Positions 34,954 to 42,861 of a stretch of 59,655 bases of DNA are shown in pieces. The DNA is taken from NCBI GenBank assembly GCA_022791685.1, contig JAAVZO010000037.1, positions 1 through 59,655 of the forward strand. Reading direction: 5' to 3'. Position 1 is the stretch's first letter. Each line of letters starts with the position of its first letter. Both the position numbers and the translations under genes were made by a program. Source of the DNA: Clostridiales bacterium. Its GTDB lineage: Bacteria; Bacillota; Clostridia; Oscillospirales; CAG-272. The notes beneath the pieces were generated by a model. It saw nothing but the letters and a program-made list of their open reading frames with translations, made no database searches and was not told the origin of the DNA.

Positions 34954-36632
34954 ACGTTCATTACTACGGGGAGGATCATTGGTTTGCGCTTTGTCTTTGA
35001 ATACAGGAACTTCGATAGGTCGTCCTTTACGTGTCCCTTCAATTCTGTCCAGTCCGTAATGTCGCGGTCGAGACAGCCTTCCAATGCGTCGCGCGCTATC
35101 TGACGCACCTGATCCATCAGCTGCTCCGACTCGCGCACGTACACAAAGCCGCGCGATACAATGTCCGGTCCGGATATTATCGCACGCTCGTCGATGTCGA
35201 CCGTAGCTACTACTACGATAAGTCCGTCCTGCGCGAGGTGGCGGCGGTCACGCAGCACGATGTTTCCTACGTCTCCGACTCCGTAGCCGTCGACTAATAT
35301 CTTGCCGCTCGGTACCATGCCGTTGAAACGCGCACCGTCCTTGTCGATTTCAAGCACCTTGCCTATCTCCGACACGAAGATGTGATTTTCCGGCATTCCC
35401 ATCTCCTGAGCGAGACGCTTGTGTGTTATGAGGTGACGCTGTTCGCCGTGTACCGGCATGAAATATTTCGGCTTGGTCAGCGCGTGCATGAGCTTCAGCT
35501 CCTCCTGACAAGCGTGTCCCGATACGTGTACGTCAGCGAGCGCGTCGTAGAGCACCTTCACGCCCTTGCGGAAGAGCTCGTTTATGATCTTTCCGACCAG
35601 CTTTTCGTTGCCCGGGATCGGGTTTGCGCTTATCACAACGAGGTCGTTCGGTCCGAGCTCGACCTTGTCGTGGTCAGAAAATGCCATGCGATAGAGAGCT
35701 GACATAGGCTCGCCCTGACTTCCGGTCGTGATTATCGTCAGCTGATTGTCCTTGTAGCGCTTGATCTCGTTTATATCGATGAGCGTGCCGTCCGGTACGG
35801 TCATATAGCCGAGCTCGATCGCGGTTTTTACTATATTTATCATCGAGCGTCCGGTCACGGCGACCTTGCGTCCGTGAGCTGCGCTCGCGTTGATTATCTG
35901 CTGCACGCGGTGAACGTTCGACGAGAATGTCGCGATTATTACGCGCTGCTCAGGGAAGCGGTAGAGTATTCCGTCGAGCGAATGTCCGACCTTTTTCTCA
36001 GACGGCGTGTAGCCTGCACGTTCAACGTTGGTCGACTCGCAGAGCAGAAGTGTAACGCCCTGATTGCCGATCTCGCCGATTCTCGTAACATCCATGATCT
36101 TGCCTTCAACCGGTGTGAGGTCGAGCTTGAAGTCGCCTGACGCGAACACAATTCCGAGCGGTGTTTTTATTGATATAGCACACGCGTCGGCTATCGAGTG
36201 GTTGACGCGAACGAATTCGATCGAGAATACGCCGAGCTTTATCGTGTCTCCGGCTTCGATGGAGTTGAGCACGGGCTTGTCGGTGAATGTGTGCTCAGCG
36301 AGCTTGTTTGCGAGGATTCCCACGGTCAGCCGAGTGCCGTAAACAGGCGCGTTCACGGTCTTCAGCACGTAGGGAAGTGCGCCGATGTGGTCCTCATGTC
36401 CGTGAGTCAGTACGAAGCCGCGCACCTTGTCGATATTTTTCTCGAGATAGGTCACGTCCGGAATAACGAGGTCTACGCCGAGCATATCGTCGTCCGGGAA
36501 TCCAAGTCCGCAGTCGATAACGATCATATCATTCTCATATTCGAGTACTGTCATGTTTTTGCCGATTTCGCCAAGTCCGCCCAGCGAAATGACTTTAAGT
36601 TTGGAGTTTTTGCTTTTTGCCAATAGGTTCAC
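34950..36632 (-). CDS. rnj: Ribonuclease J
   Basis: A 560-residue metallo-beta-lactamase/beta-CASP nuclease. The zinc motif HGHEDH is H77-H82; GLGEIGKNM starts the fold; GSQGEPMSALYRMA is the beta-CASP region, and VSGHACQEELKLM with MPVHGEQRHLITH supplies later metal or phosphate contacts. RNase J trims mRNA and rRNA 5' ends and degrades RNA in Firmicutes. The ATG at 36632 follows GAAAGGA. A possible leader RNA with its own terminator lies 230 bases upstream, and a shared 3'UTR element follows the stop, so the transcript may be post-transcriptionally regulated. Confidence 0.95.
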   Translation of the reverse strand: MNLLAKSKNSKLKVISLGGLGEIGKNMTVLEYENDMIVIDCGLGFPDDDMLGVDLVIPDVTYLEKNIDKVRGFVLTHGHEDHIGALPYVLKTVNAPVYGTRLTVGILANKLAEHTFTDKPVLNSIEAGDTIKLGVFSIEFVRVNHSIADACAISIKTPLGIVFASGDFKLDLTPVEGKIMDVTRIGEIGNQGVTLLLCESTNVERAGYTPSEKKVGHSLDGILYRFPEQRVIIATFSSNVHRVQQIINASAAHGRKVAVTGRSMINIVKTAIELGYMTVPDGTLIDINEIKRYKDNQLTIITTGSQGEPMSALYRMAFSDHDKVELGPNDLVVISANPIPGNEKLVGKIINELFRKGVKVLYDALADVHVSGHACQEELKLMHALTKPKYFMPVHGEQRHLITHKRLAQEMGMPENHIFVSEIGKVLEIDKDGARFNGMVPSGKILVDGYGVGDVGNIVLRDRRHLAQDGLIVVVATVDIDERAIISGPDIVSRGFVYVRESEQLMDQVRQIARDALEGCLDRDITDWTELKGHVKDDLSKFLYSKTKRKPMILPVVMNV

Positions 36633-36860
36633 TATCCTTTCAATCTAATTAAATGTAAAATTGTATAAATATGTCAAATATAACATTAAGCTATACCAGT
36701 CGATAATCAAAGCAAAAAATGTTAATATTATCCAGCGAATTTCAATAAAACGATCAATCTGCCGTGTAAAAGTTCTGCACGATTCAAGAACCGCGAAAAA
36801 AGACTGCGAGCCGACATTTTTGAAAACGGCAAAAAATCGACTCCACATTGGAAAGATAAT
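36633..36860. other. Intergenic region upstream of rnj
   Basis: AT-rich; no supported gene. A possible proximal promoter for rnj has TTGACA at 36677-36672 (minus), but its -10 is poor. Confidence 0.4.
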
Positions 36861-36998
36861 AAAACAAAACAGTGGGTATTACGGGCGATCAGTCCCACTG
36901 GGTGTTTATGAAAAGCTGATACATCCGCGGAAAAGACGTACTTCCGCGTTTATGCTGCTTTGATAATACAACGAACGAATATAACAATTTCTATTATA
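36861..36998 (-). ncRNA. Candidate leader RNA / attenuator upstream of rnj
   Basis: On the minus strand a TATAAT (36998-36993) is followed by hairpin CGCGGAAGTACGTCTTTTCCGCG (36948-36925 region) and then a terminator-like stem CAGTGGG/CCCACTG with GTTTTGTTTT (36900-36861). It could be a short RNA or a conditional leader for rnj. It matches no riboswitch class I know. Confidence 0.4.
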
Positions 36999-37107
36999 CC
37001 ATATTTTTATGAAATATATAAGCATTTGTTCATGAATATATTGTTAATTATGCTTTCGCCATGATCGGGCAAACTAAGCTTGAATCCAATTAAAAAGGAG
37101 AATATTT

Positions 37108-37329
37108 ATGCCCGAACAACGCAGAAAGAACCCTACCGAAAAGGCTGCTGAATGTGTCAGAGCCTACCATACGACCGGCGAAGCTACCGACGTTCTCGGA
37201 AGCTACACCGGTATATTTCGCTCAGAAATTGCGCGCGAGCCCGGACATCTCTCGCTTGGAGTATACACTCCCGATACTCTGAGCCTTGACGGTATAGAGG
37301 TGCCGGTTCAGGACGCTGACGACCTTTGA
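37108..37329 (+). CDS. Small hypothetical protein ending in QDADDL
   Basis: A 73-residue soluble protein with a charged N-terminus (PEQRRKNPTEKAAECVRAYH), a central DVLGSYTG, and the C-terminus EVPVQDADDL. Small clostridial proteins with GSYTG and PVQDADDL endings occur widely as uncharacterised genes. It is preceded by AAAAAGGAG at ideal distance. It has no signal peptide or Cys pair. Function unknown; it faces the leftward gene at 37356. Confidence 0.6.
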   Translation: MPEQRRKNPTEKAAECVRAYHTTGEATDVLGSYTGIFRSEIAREPGHLSLGVYTPDTLSLDGIEVPVQDADDL

Positions 37330-37355
37330 CACAAATCGACAAATTTATAGAATTT

Positions 37356-37670
37356 TCAGAACAATAAATTAGCAGCGAGCGATACTGCACCGACTACCGC
37401 ACCTACCATAGCTGCACCCGAAAAGAAGGCAATGACGCTGTCGAGTCTTTTTTTCGGGCGCTTTTTATTATTCGCTGGTTCACTTAACAAGCTCGCGGCG
37501 AAAAGCTGCTCAGCGCTGCACCCGTCAACGATATTCTGCGCCTCCTTCATCATATCATGCTCGCTCGACCCGCGCGGGAGTTCGCCCTTTAATATAAAAT
37601 ATGCGGAATCGAAATATTTGCTTCCGGTCTGATTTACAACGATTATCTTCTTCTGACATCCTTTTACCAT
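37356..37670 (-). CDS. Small protein with C-terminal membrane anchor
   Basis: A 104-residue protein starting MVKGCQKKIIVVNQTGSKYF; the start is set by AGAGGTG upstream of 37670. The middle (SAYFILKGELPRG, MMKEAQNIVDGCSAEQLFAA) is amphipathic, then KKRPKKRLDS precedes a C-terminal hydrophobic segment (VIAFFSGAAMVGAVVGAVSL). The topology suggests a cytosolic domain tethered by a tail anchor. Family not recognised. Confidence 0.6.
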   Translation of the reverse strand: MVKGCQKKIIVVNQTGSKYFDSAYFILKGELPRGSSEHDMMKEAQNIVDGCSAEQLFAASLLSEPANNKKRPKKRLDSVIAFFSGAAMVGAVVGAVSLAANLLF

Positions 37671-37775
37671 AATGTGCACCTCTTTAATTTGATTTTTTTG
37701 CTGGAAATATGGTTGACACAATGGAGCGAAGGTATTCAGCATCTTGAAAAAATATGTCAAAATAAACAGCAAAAC

Positions 37776-37784
37776 GGGGGGGGG
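37776..37784. repeat. Homopolymer tract G9 upstream of first CBM9 promoter
   Basis: Nine G, 61 bases upstream of the -35 hexamer of the gene at 37935. Confidence 0.9.
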
Positions 37785-37845
37785 CAGATATTGTTATGAA
37801 TTTTTTACGAAGTTTGTGATAATGACGCAAAATTTCAAAATTCGC

Positions 37846-37874
37846 TTGACATTACATCATATTTGTGATAAAAT
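37846..37874 (+). promoter_or_regulatory. Promoter of first CBM9-type gene
   Basis: TTGACA (37846-37851), 17-base spacer, TAAAAT (37869-37874). Confidence 0.8.
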
Positions 37875-37934
37875 AATATCAGCAATATGCGCACATTGTT
37901 AGTTTTTAATAATACTACAAGGAGAACTATTGGC

Positions 37935-38732
37935 ATGAAGAAATTCGTTTCTACTATGCTTCTTGCGTCCATGCTCTCTGTTTCGGCTTTCGGAATGGCT
38001 GTCAGCGCTGCTGAAAGCGGAACTGCTTACGGCAAGGTTCCGGCAACTGATGAGAAGATCACCGTTGACGGAAAGAAGGACGACATCTATGACAAGGGAC
38101 TTTCGGTAAAGATCGACGTTCCAGTCAGCGGTGCAAGCACAGGAACTACCGGCGACGCTAAGATCCTTTGGAACGGCGACAACACGATCTATGTCTATGT
38201 TGAAGTCAAGGATAAGGAAGTTATCAAGTACGACGGCACTCCTAACGCGTGGGAGACCGATTCGGTCGAGCTTTTCCTCGACTACTCGAACAAGGTGGCA
38301 AGAACACGCGACCAGTACCGCATAGACATCCGCAATCAGGCTACATATTACGACACCAAGACCTACACAAATGATGAATGCAAGGCTTTCGGTTTCGAGA
38401 ACTGGGCTGTCTCTGACACCGCTGACGGCTACGCTGTCGAGTTCGAGCTCAAGGCTTACAACGAGTCAATCAAGCCGAACATGAACATTGGCTTCCACCT
38501 CATGATAAACGATATGGTTGAAGGCAACACAAGATATATGTACGACTCCGACGCTTGCAGCAACAACCCCGACAAGTTCGGCTACATCACTCTCAGCGCA
38601 GATAAAGTAGCAAATCCTGCACCCGAAGCTCCGGCGGCATCGGCTTCGACCGCCGATATGGGCGCTGTAATTTCTCTCGCAGCACTCGCAGTTTCAGCTG
38701 GCGCGATCGTCGCTCTCAAGAAGAGAAAGTAA
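37935..38732 (+). CDS. CBM9-type carbohydrate-binding surface protein 1
   Basis: A 265-residue exported protein: signal peptide (MKKFVSTMLLASMLSVSAFG), then one CBM9-like beta sandwich (ITVDGKKDDIYDKG, TIYVYVEVKDKEVIKYDG, WETDSVELFLDYSN, RDQYRIDIRNQ, DGYAVEFELKAY). An Ala/Pro/Ser linker leads to a membrane tail (STADMGAVISLAALAVSAGA, then LKKRK). No catalytic domain is attached, so it likely binds xylan- or cellulose-like glycans at the cell surface, or scavenges them. It is a tandem paralog of 39001-39810. The start at 37935 is set by AAGGAG. Confidence 0.82.
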   Translation: MKKFVSTMLLASMLSVSAFGMAVSAAESGTAYGKVPATDEKITVDGKKDDIYDKGLSVKIDVPVSGASTGTTGDAKILWNGDNTIYVYVEVKDKEVIKYDGTPNAWETDSVELFLDYSNKVARTRDQYRIDIRNQATYYDTKTYTNDECKAFGFENWAVSDTADGYAVEFELKAYNESIKPNMNIGFHLMINDMVEGNTRYMYDSDACSNNPDKFGYITLSADKVANPAPEAPAASASTADMGAVISLAALAVSAGAIVALKKRK

Positions 38733-38766
38733 TATCCAAAAGAGATAAAGTTTTTTTCATTGTTCA

Positions 38767-38800
38767 AAAATACCCGCGGGAGTTATCCTGCGGGTATTTT
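38767..38800 (+). terminator. Terminator of first CBM9-type gene
   Basis: Hairpin AAAATACCCGC / GCGGGTATTTT. Confidence 0.85.
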
Positions 38801-38853
38801 GTGTTTGTCTGGAGTATACATACTGCACAACAAAGTCATAACCCACAAAAATC

Positions 38854-38863
38854 GGGGGGGGGG
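38854..38863. repeat. Homopolymer tract G10 upstream of second CBM9 promoter
   Basis: Ten G, 50 bases upstream of the -35 hexamer of the gene at 39001. Confidence 0.9.
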
Positions 38864-38913
38864 TACTAATTATTATGCACAAAACAGAAATATATTGAGT
38901 TGCTTTAAAAGCA

Positions 38914-38942
38914 TTGACATTCATAAAATAATATGATAGAAT
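38914..38942 (+). promoter_or_regulatory. Promoter of second CBM9-type gene
   Basis: TTGACA (38914-38919), 17-base spacer, TAGAAT (38937-38942). Confidence 0.8.
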
Positions 38943-39000
38943 ACTATTGTCAATATATTGTACATTATTGATAAATTAAATGAAAAGGAAGTTATCTGAC

Positions 39001-39810
39001 ATGAAGAAATTCATCACCACCGCAGTGCTTGCCTCTGCACTTGTACTTTCTGTTCTCGGCATTTCTGTAAGTGCTCATACCAGCGGTACAAACTATGGTA
39101 AGCTCCCCGCAACTGACGAAGCTATCACCATTGACGGCAAGAAGGACCAGATCTACGAACAGGGTCTTCAGTTCGACGTTAATGTGAAGCACACCGACAG
39201 CTGCGATTCCGGTACGACCGGTAAGGCATCCGTTCTTTGGGACGGCTCCGCAAACTTCTATGTTTACGTTGAAGTATCCGACGCGGATGTAGAGTACTAC
39301 ACCGGCAATCCTAATCCGTGGGAGACCGACTCCGTAGAAGCATTCTTCGATTTTTCGAACACTGTAGCAAGACCTCGCGACCAGTACAGAATCGACGTTA
39401 AGGGCGTTCCTACCTTCCATGATGGCAGCACCACATTTACTGAAGCTGACGTTGGAAAGTACGGCTTAGTTGGCTATGCTGCTTCTAAGACCACCGACGG
39501 TTATGCAGTTGAGTTCAAGATCAACGCATACAAGGAGACCGTTAAGGCTGGCGACGATATTGGTTTCCACATCATGATCAATGATGAGTTCACCACCAAG
39601 GACGGACAGAACAACTATCACAACGACAAGAACTCGCTTGACGCTGCTACCTTTGGTTACTTCACCCTCAGTGGCGACAAGGTCGCAAATCCTGTAGAGA
39701 AGCCCGAACCGAGCACTTCGGCTGCTACTTCTGATATGGGTATCGCAGCAGCAGTTGCTGCACTCGCACTTTCCGCTGGCGCTGTAGTAGCTCTTAAAAA
39801 GAGAAAGTAA
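39001..39810 (+). CDS. CBM9-type carbohydrate-binding surface protein 2
   Basis: A 269-residue paralog of the previous gene with the same layout: signal peptide (MKKFITTAVLASALVLSVLG), CBM9 sandwich (AITIDGKKDQIYEQG, FYVYVEVSDADVEYYTG, NPWETDSVEAFFDFSN, RDQYRIDVKG, GYAVEFKINAYKETV) and C-terminal tail (AATSDMGIAAAVAALALSAG then LKKRK). It has its own promoter and upstream G tract, so the two are separate units that could be switched independently. The start at 39001 (AAAAGGAAG upstream) is preferred over an ATG 7 codons earlier because it begins the signal peptide. Confidence 0.82.
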   Translation: MKKFITTAVLASALVLSVLGISVSAHTSGTNYGKLPATDEAITIDGKKDQIYEQGLQFDVNVKHTDSCDSGTTGKASVLWDGSANFYVYVEVSDADVEYYTGNPNPWETDSVEAFFDFSNTVARPRDQYRIDVKGVPTFHDGSTTFTEADVGKYGLVGYAASKTTDGYAVEFKINAYKETVKAGDDIGFHIMINDEFTTKDGQNNYHNDKNSLDAATFGYFTLSGDKVANPVEKPEPSTSAATSDMGIAAAVAALALSAGAVVALKKRK

Positions 39811-39891
39811 TTATTTAAAAGTACACCACCCTATAAAACGTTGACTATGCTGCCAACGCTGTAAAAAAGTAGATTTTTTTCATTGTTCATA

Positions 39892-39930
39892 AAAACGGTC
39901 TGCCGTACCTGAGATACGGCAGACCGTTTT
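39892..39930. terminator. Bidirectional terminator
   Basis: Stem AAAACGGTCTGCCGTA / TACGGCAGACCGTTTT between convergent genes. Confidence 0.85.
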
Positions 39931-40536
39931 TTATTTCTTCCTATTATTAAAGCCGATCATTCTTCCATTTGGCGCGTCGGTGTCATCAATACGCCTCATC
40001 AGCTTCTTCCACAACTCGTCCGAATTCGGCGCGCCGTTGATGTATTCCTTAGTTGCGTCGTCGAGCTGATAGGATTTGGATACGATCTCTGACGGATCTA
40101 AATCCTCGGGCAGAAATTCATTTGTCTCGTGAGGTATCCCGAGATAGTCGCAGCCGTCGACTCGCCGACCGTTGCGCCTGAATTCGAGCGTCAGAAAGTC
40201 GCCGCGCCCGCTTCCGCTTGAACCCTCAATACCGATACTGTCACCTGCCGATACATAGTCGCCTGCACGTACAAAACGACAGGCAAGCCGTCCGTACAAT
40301 ACGCTGACACCATTTTTTCCGCTGACGCACACGTAAGTGCCGATCCTGTGCTCACGCGAACCGAGATCGCTGCACCTTCCGGCTCGCAGTACGACCCCGT
40401 CTTCAATTGCAAGTACCTCGCTTTTTGAACCTAAAGGAGACGGGAGCCCCTTAAAGCAGAGGACTCCCGCGACTCCTTTCTTACCACTTGTTCGAATTTC
40501 GCTTAATAGAAAATGTCCTGACTTATATAGCTGCAT
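39931..40536 (-). CDS. M23-peptidase-like protein lacking the catalytic motifs
   Basis: A 201-residue protein whose centre resembles the LytM/M23 beta fold: KSEVLAIEDGVVLRAGRCSD, GTYVCVSGKNGVSVLYGRLA, VRAGDYVSAGDSIGIEGSSG. The zinc ligands are missing: the HxxxD site is not seen and the HxHFE end reads LTLEF. It is therefore probably a non-catalytic binding protein. It has no signal peptide. It lies downstream of the DUF739 gene in a small phage-like cassette, and a second operator-like dyad (40622-40638) precedes it. The start at 40536 is supported by AAAGGA. Confidence 0.5.
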   Translation of the reverse strand: MQLYKSGHFLLSEIRTSGKKGVAGVLCFKGLPSPLGSKSEVLAIEDGVVLRAGRCSDLGSREHRIGTYVCVSGKNGVSVLYGRLACRFVRAGDYVSAGDSIGIEGSSGSGRGDFLTLEFRRNGRRVDGCDYLGIPHETNEFLPEDLDPSEIVSKSYQLDDATKEYINGAPNSDELWKKLMRRIDDTDAPNGRMIGFNNRKK

Positions 40537-40621
40537 AGATTGATCATTCCTTTCTGAAACGCCGAAGGCACTATACATTTTCAGCGTTTTGTATCTTGTT
40601 TTGCAAGACTTATTTTGCTGA

Positions 40622-40638
40622 GTTTACAATTTCTGAAC
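40622..40638. promoter_or_regulatory. Operator-like dyad O2
   Basis: GTTTACAATTTCTGAAC, 17 bp; one half matches the dyad at 40921-40937 exactly (ATTTCTGAAC on one strand). Confidence 0.45.
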
Positions 40639-40902
40639 TTTTCTTGTAAAAAAAACGGCGCTGATGTTTTCGCCGCCAATACCCAGCAAGGCGGCAGCTC
40701 GAATGATCTCTGCCTGAGAAAATTCGCTGTTTCCATGAAGAATTGCTGTAAGGCGCTTCGGACTGATTGCCATAAGTCGTGCAAATTTGTTTATGCTATA
40801 TTTTGAAAGTATTTTCTTCTCAAGCTCGCTAAAGTCAAAGCTGACATTGTCAATATTTACTGAGTCGTTGCTGACTGCCATGCCCTCATCACGGTAAGCC
40901 AA
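40624..40902 (-). CDS. DUF739-like phage HTH protein
   Basis: A 92-residue helix-turn-helix protein: FDFSELEKKILSKYSINKFA, RLMAISPKRLTAILHGNSEF, AEIIRAAALLGIG, ENISAVFFTRKVQ, the standard DUF739 layout of short phage regulators. The start is TTG at 40902, chosen because GGAGGTG lies 8 bases upstream; the next ATG is 7 codons in. It is divergent from the XRE repressor, like Cro next to CI. Confidence 0.75.
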   Translation of the reverse strand: MAYRDEGMAVSNDSVNIDNVSFDFSELEKKILSKYSINKFARLMAISPKRLTAILHGNSEFSQAEIIRAAALLGIGGENISAVFFTRKVQKL

Positions 40903-40920
40903 GCTATGTTCACCTCCGTA

Positions 40921-41036
40921 GTTCAGAAATTCTAAACTAATTATAGCATTCCTTTGATGATATGTCAAGTAGATTGTCGAAAAAACTTGTACATTTTTTG
41001 AAAAGTGCTTGATTTTGTCCTATAAAAACGGTATAA
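40921..41036. promoter_or_regulatory. Divergent promoters with operator O1
   Basis: Leftward promoter: TTGACA (40968-40963), 17-base spacer, TATAAT (40945-40940). Rightward promoter: TTGATT (41008-41013), 17-base spacer, TATAAT (41031-41036). The dyad GTTCAGAAATTCTAAAC (40921-40937) covers the leftward start site, where a repressor would shut off the DUF739 side. Confidence 0.75.
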
Positions 41037-41074
41037 TATATGTAAGTGTATTTATGTGTCTGATGGAGGAACCA

Positions 41075-41533
41075 ATGGAAGAATTTTGTGATAGGCTTTG
41101 CGAAATAATGAAAGAAAAAGGAATCAGCCAAATCGAGCTTTGCATAGCTACTGGTATTTCAAAATCTGCGCTTAGTCAATATATTTCGGGCAGCTTTAAA
41201 CCAAAGCAGAAGCGCACACTGCTGCTTGCTGAGGCGCTTGGAGTAGATCCGGCGTGGCTTATGGGATATGATGTGCCGCGTGAACGGGCTGGTACTGAAG
41301 ATAGCAAGCTTAGCTATCGTGAGAAAGAGCTTGTGAAGGCTTATCGCAGTAATCCTTCACTCAGATGTCAAATCGATGAGCTGCTCGATACCACTGCACC
41401 TGACCCCAAAATGGCGAGCGTATTTCGTGCTGCTAATTCCAAAAAGGGAAATATACCAGCAGGAAAGGAAAAAATCGACTTGGAGCACCTCGAATTATTA
41501 AGGGAAGCGCCCGAAACGGACGAGGATCTTTGA
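41075..41533 (+). CDS. XRE-family repressor (ImmR/CI-like)
   Basis: A 152-residue protein with an N-terminal XRE helix-turn-helix (EEFCDRLCEIMKEKGISQIE, TGISKSALSQYISGSFKPKQ, LLAEALGVDPAWLMGYD) and a C-terminal helical extension. GGAGG precedes the ATG at 41075. The next gene is an ImmA-type peptidase, the pair known from ICEBs1 where ImmA cleaves ImmR to release repression. It probably binds the GTTYAGAA dyads. Confidence 0.85.
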   Translation: MEEFCDRLCEIMKEKGISQIELCIATGISKSALSQYISGSFKPKQKRTLLLAEALGVDPAWLMGYDVPRERAGTEDSKLSYREKELVKAYRSNPSLRCQIDELLDTTAPDPKMASVFRAANSKKGNIPAGKEKIDLEHLELLREAPETDEDL

Positions 41534-41571
41534 TCAGCTGCTGCCTGCAAGCTAAGATTTAAACACATCTT

Positions 41572-42195
41572 ATGTACGATTATTATGGAATTTATACTGC
41601 CTGTAGAGACGCTGCATGGAGATGTCAACTTGACTTTGAAGTTTGCAGGCTTCCTGTAAAAGTGCTTGGAATTGCAAGACGCGCGGGAATTCATGTGGTG
41701 AAGAACTCGGACGTGAATGAGCTGCGCAAAAGTGAATTTGGAGTCAGTATTTTTGACGGGAGCAGTTGGACTATCGTCTATGACGATACGCTTGAACTCA
41801 CTGAGGAGAGAATTGTGATCGCTCATGAGCTCGGTCATATATTTTTAGGACACGAGTATAAGTACACAACACGGCGATTCGCGTTTACACAAACCAAACT
41901 TCGCAGTGAAAAGGAAGCGGATATGTTCGCAGTACGGCTGCTCGCACCGGCGTTCGCGCTGCATGAATTGAATATAACGAAAGCTGAAGATATCGCATCA
42001 TTGTGTGGTATTCCGAAAGCGGTCGCACGCGAGCGTGCGCAGCGAATGGAGCTGCTTGAGACTCGCGGCAGATTCTATTCGAGCCAGCTCGAAAGACGAT
42101 TACTTGAGAAATTTGAACCGTGGCTTATTGACCAACGGTCGATATATAGTAAAATGGCTGAGTTGGAGATGGAAAATATACATCAAAATAAATGA
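41572..42195 (+). CDS. ImmA/IrrE-family metallopeptidase
   Basis: A 207-residue cytosolic zinc peptidase with HELGH at residues 85-89 and a downstream acidic ligand in RSEKEADMFAVRLLAP. ImmA-type enzymes cleave their cognate XRE repressor after DNA damage or cell-cell signals. The gene follows the XRE repressor by 38 bases. No integrase, excisionase or other phage gene accompanies the cassette, so it is an orphan switch or a phage remnant. Confidence 0.88.
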   Translation: MYDYYGIYTACRDAAWRCQLDFEVCRLPVKVLGIARRAGIHVVKNSDVNELRKSEFGVSIFDGSSWTIVYDDTLELTEERIVIAHELGHIFLGHEYKYTTRRFAFTQTKLRSEKEADMFAVRLLAPAFALHELNITKAEDIASLCGIPKAVARERAQRMELLETRGRFYSSQLERRLLEKFEPWLIDQRSIYSKMAELEMENIHQNK

Positions 42196-42263
42196 AATAT
42201 ACGGCGTAAGCAGCCGAATTATCGTGTTTATTATAAAACTTTTCAAGATTTTTCAAATACCTA

Positions 42264-42292
42264 TTGCAAACCGGGCGAATTTGTGGTAGAAT
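42264..42292 (+). promoter_or_regulatory. Promoter of secG
   Basis: TTGCAA (42264-42269), 17-base spacer, TAGAAT (42287-42292). Confidence 0.7.
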
Positions 42293-42349
42293 ATTATTAT
42301 CTAATCATATGCGTATGTATTTCCCATGCGCGCTAACGGAGGAATTTAA

Positions 42350-42718
42350 ATGGATATTGTACTTGGTATTATTCTGCTTATTGCGGCAGTATTTCTGATC
42401 GTTTCAGTACTGCTTCAGAACGGCAAGTCGCACAATCTTTCGGGAGCAATCGCCGGCGGTGCCGAGACCTTCTTCGGAAAAAACAAGGGCACAACGGCGG
42501 ATAAAATGCTCTCAAAGCTGACAACAGTTGTAGCAGTTGTATTCTGCCTTATCGTTGTCGCAATGTATGTATTCCAGAAGGACACAGATTACAGCAGCAT
42601 TTTGCAGCAGCCTAATGTAAATGATGTGCAGACTGAGGATACAGCTGACGATGTAAATACTGACACTGATACCGACGCAGCAGATCAGACTGAGAATAAC
42701 GACGAGACTGAGGGCTAA
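42350..42718 (+). CDS. secG: Preprotein translocase subunit SecG
   Basis: A 122-residue SecG: membrane helix 1 (IVLGIILLIAAVFLIVSVLL), the conserved QNGKSHNLSGAIAGGAETFF loop, and helix 2 (LTTVVAVVFCLIVVAMYVF). The C-terminal 40 residues are an unusual acidic Asp/Thr/Glu tail. SecG sits beside SecYE and aids protein export. It precedes rnr, a common Firmicutes order. Confidence 0.92.
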   Translation: MDIVLGIILLIAAVFLIVSVLLQNGKSHNLSGAIAGGAETFFGKNKGTTADKMLSKLTTVVAVVFCLIVVAMYVFQKDTDYSSILQQPNVNDVQTEDTADDVNTDTDTDAADQTENNDETEG

Positions 42719-42761
42719 TAGTCTTTGGTCGAGAGCTATTGTTCAATTGAATAAAGTAATA

Positions 42762-42841
42762 GCCGCCATCGCAAACAGATGAGAACCCGCGCGAGCCGAA
42801 TAAAACGCCTCGTGACGGTTAAAACTCACTGCGAGGGCGGC
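42762..42841 (+). other. Long inverted repeat after secG
   Basis: GCCGCCATCGCA (42762-42773) pairs with TGCGAGGGCGGC (42830-42841) with one mismatch, followed by ATTTTGC. It may be an attenuator or leader structure between secG and rnr. Confidence 0.45.
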
Positions 42842-42861
42842 ATTTTGCTATATATAACAAA

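Noticed and set aside
36645-36848. 67-codon hydrophobic frame upstream of rnj on the minus strand
   Set aside because: No ribosome site, strong AT bias and position inside the probable rnj leader; looks like chance.
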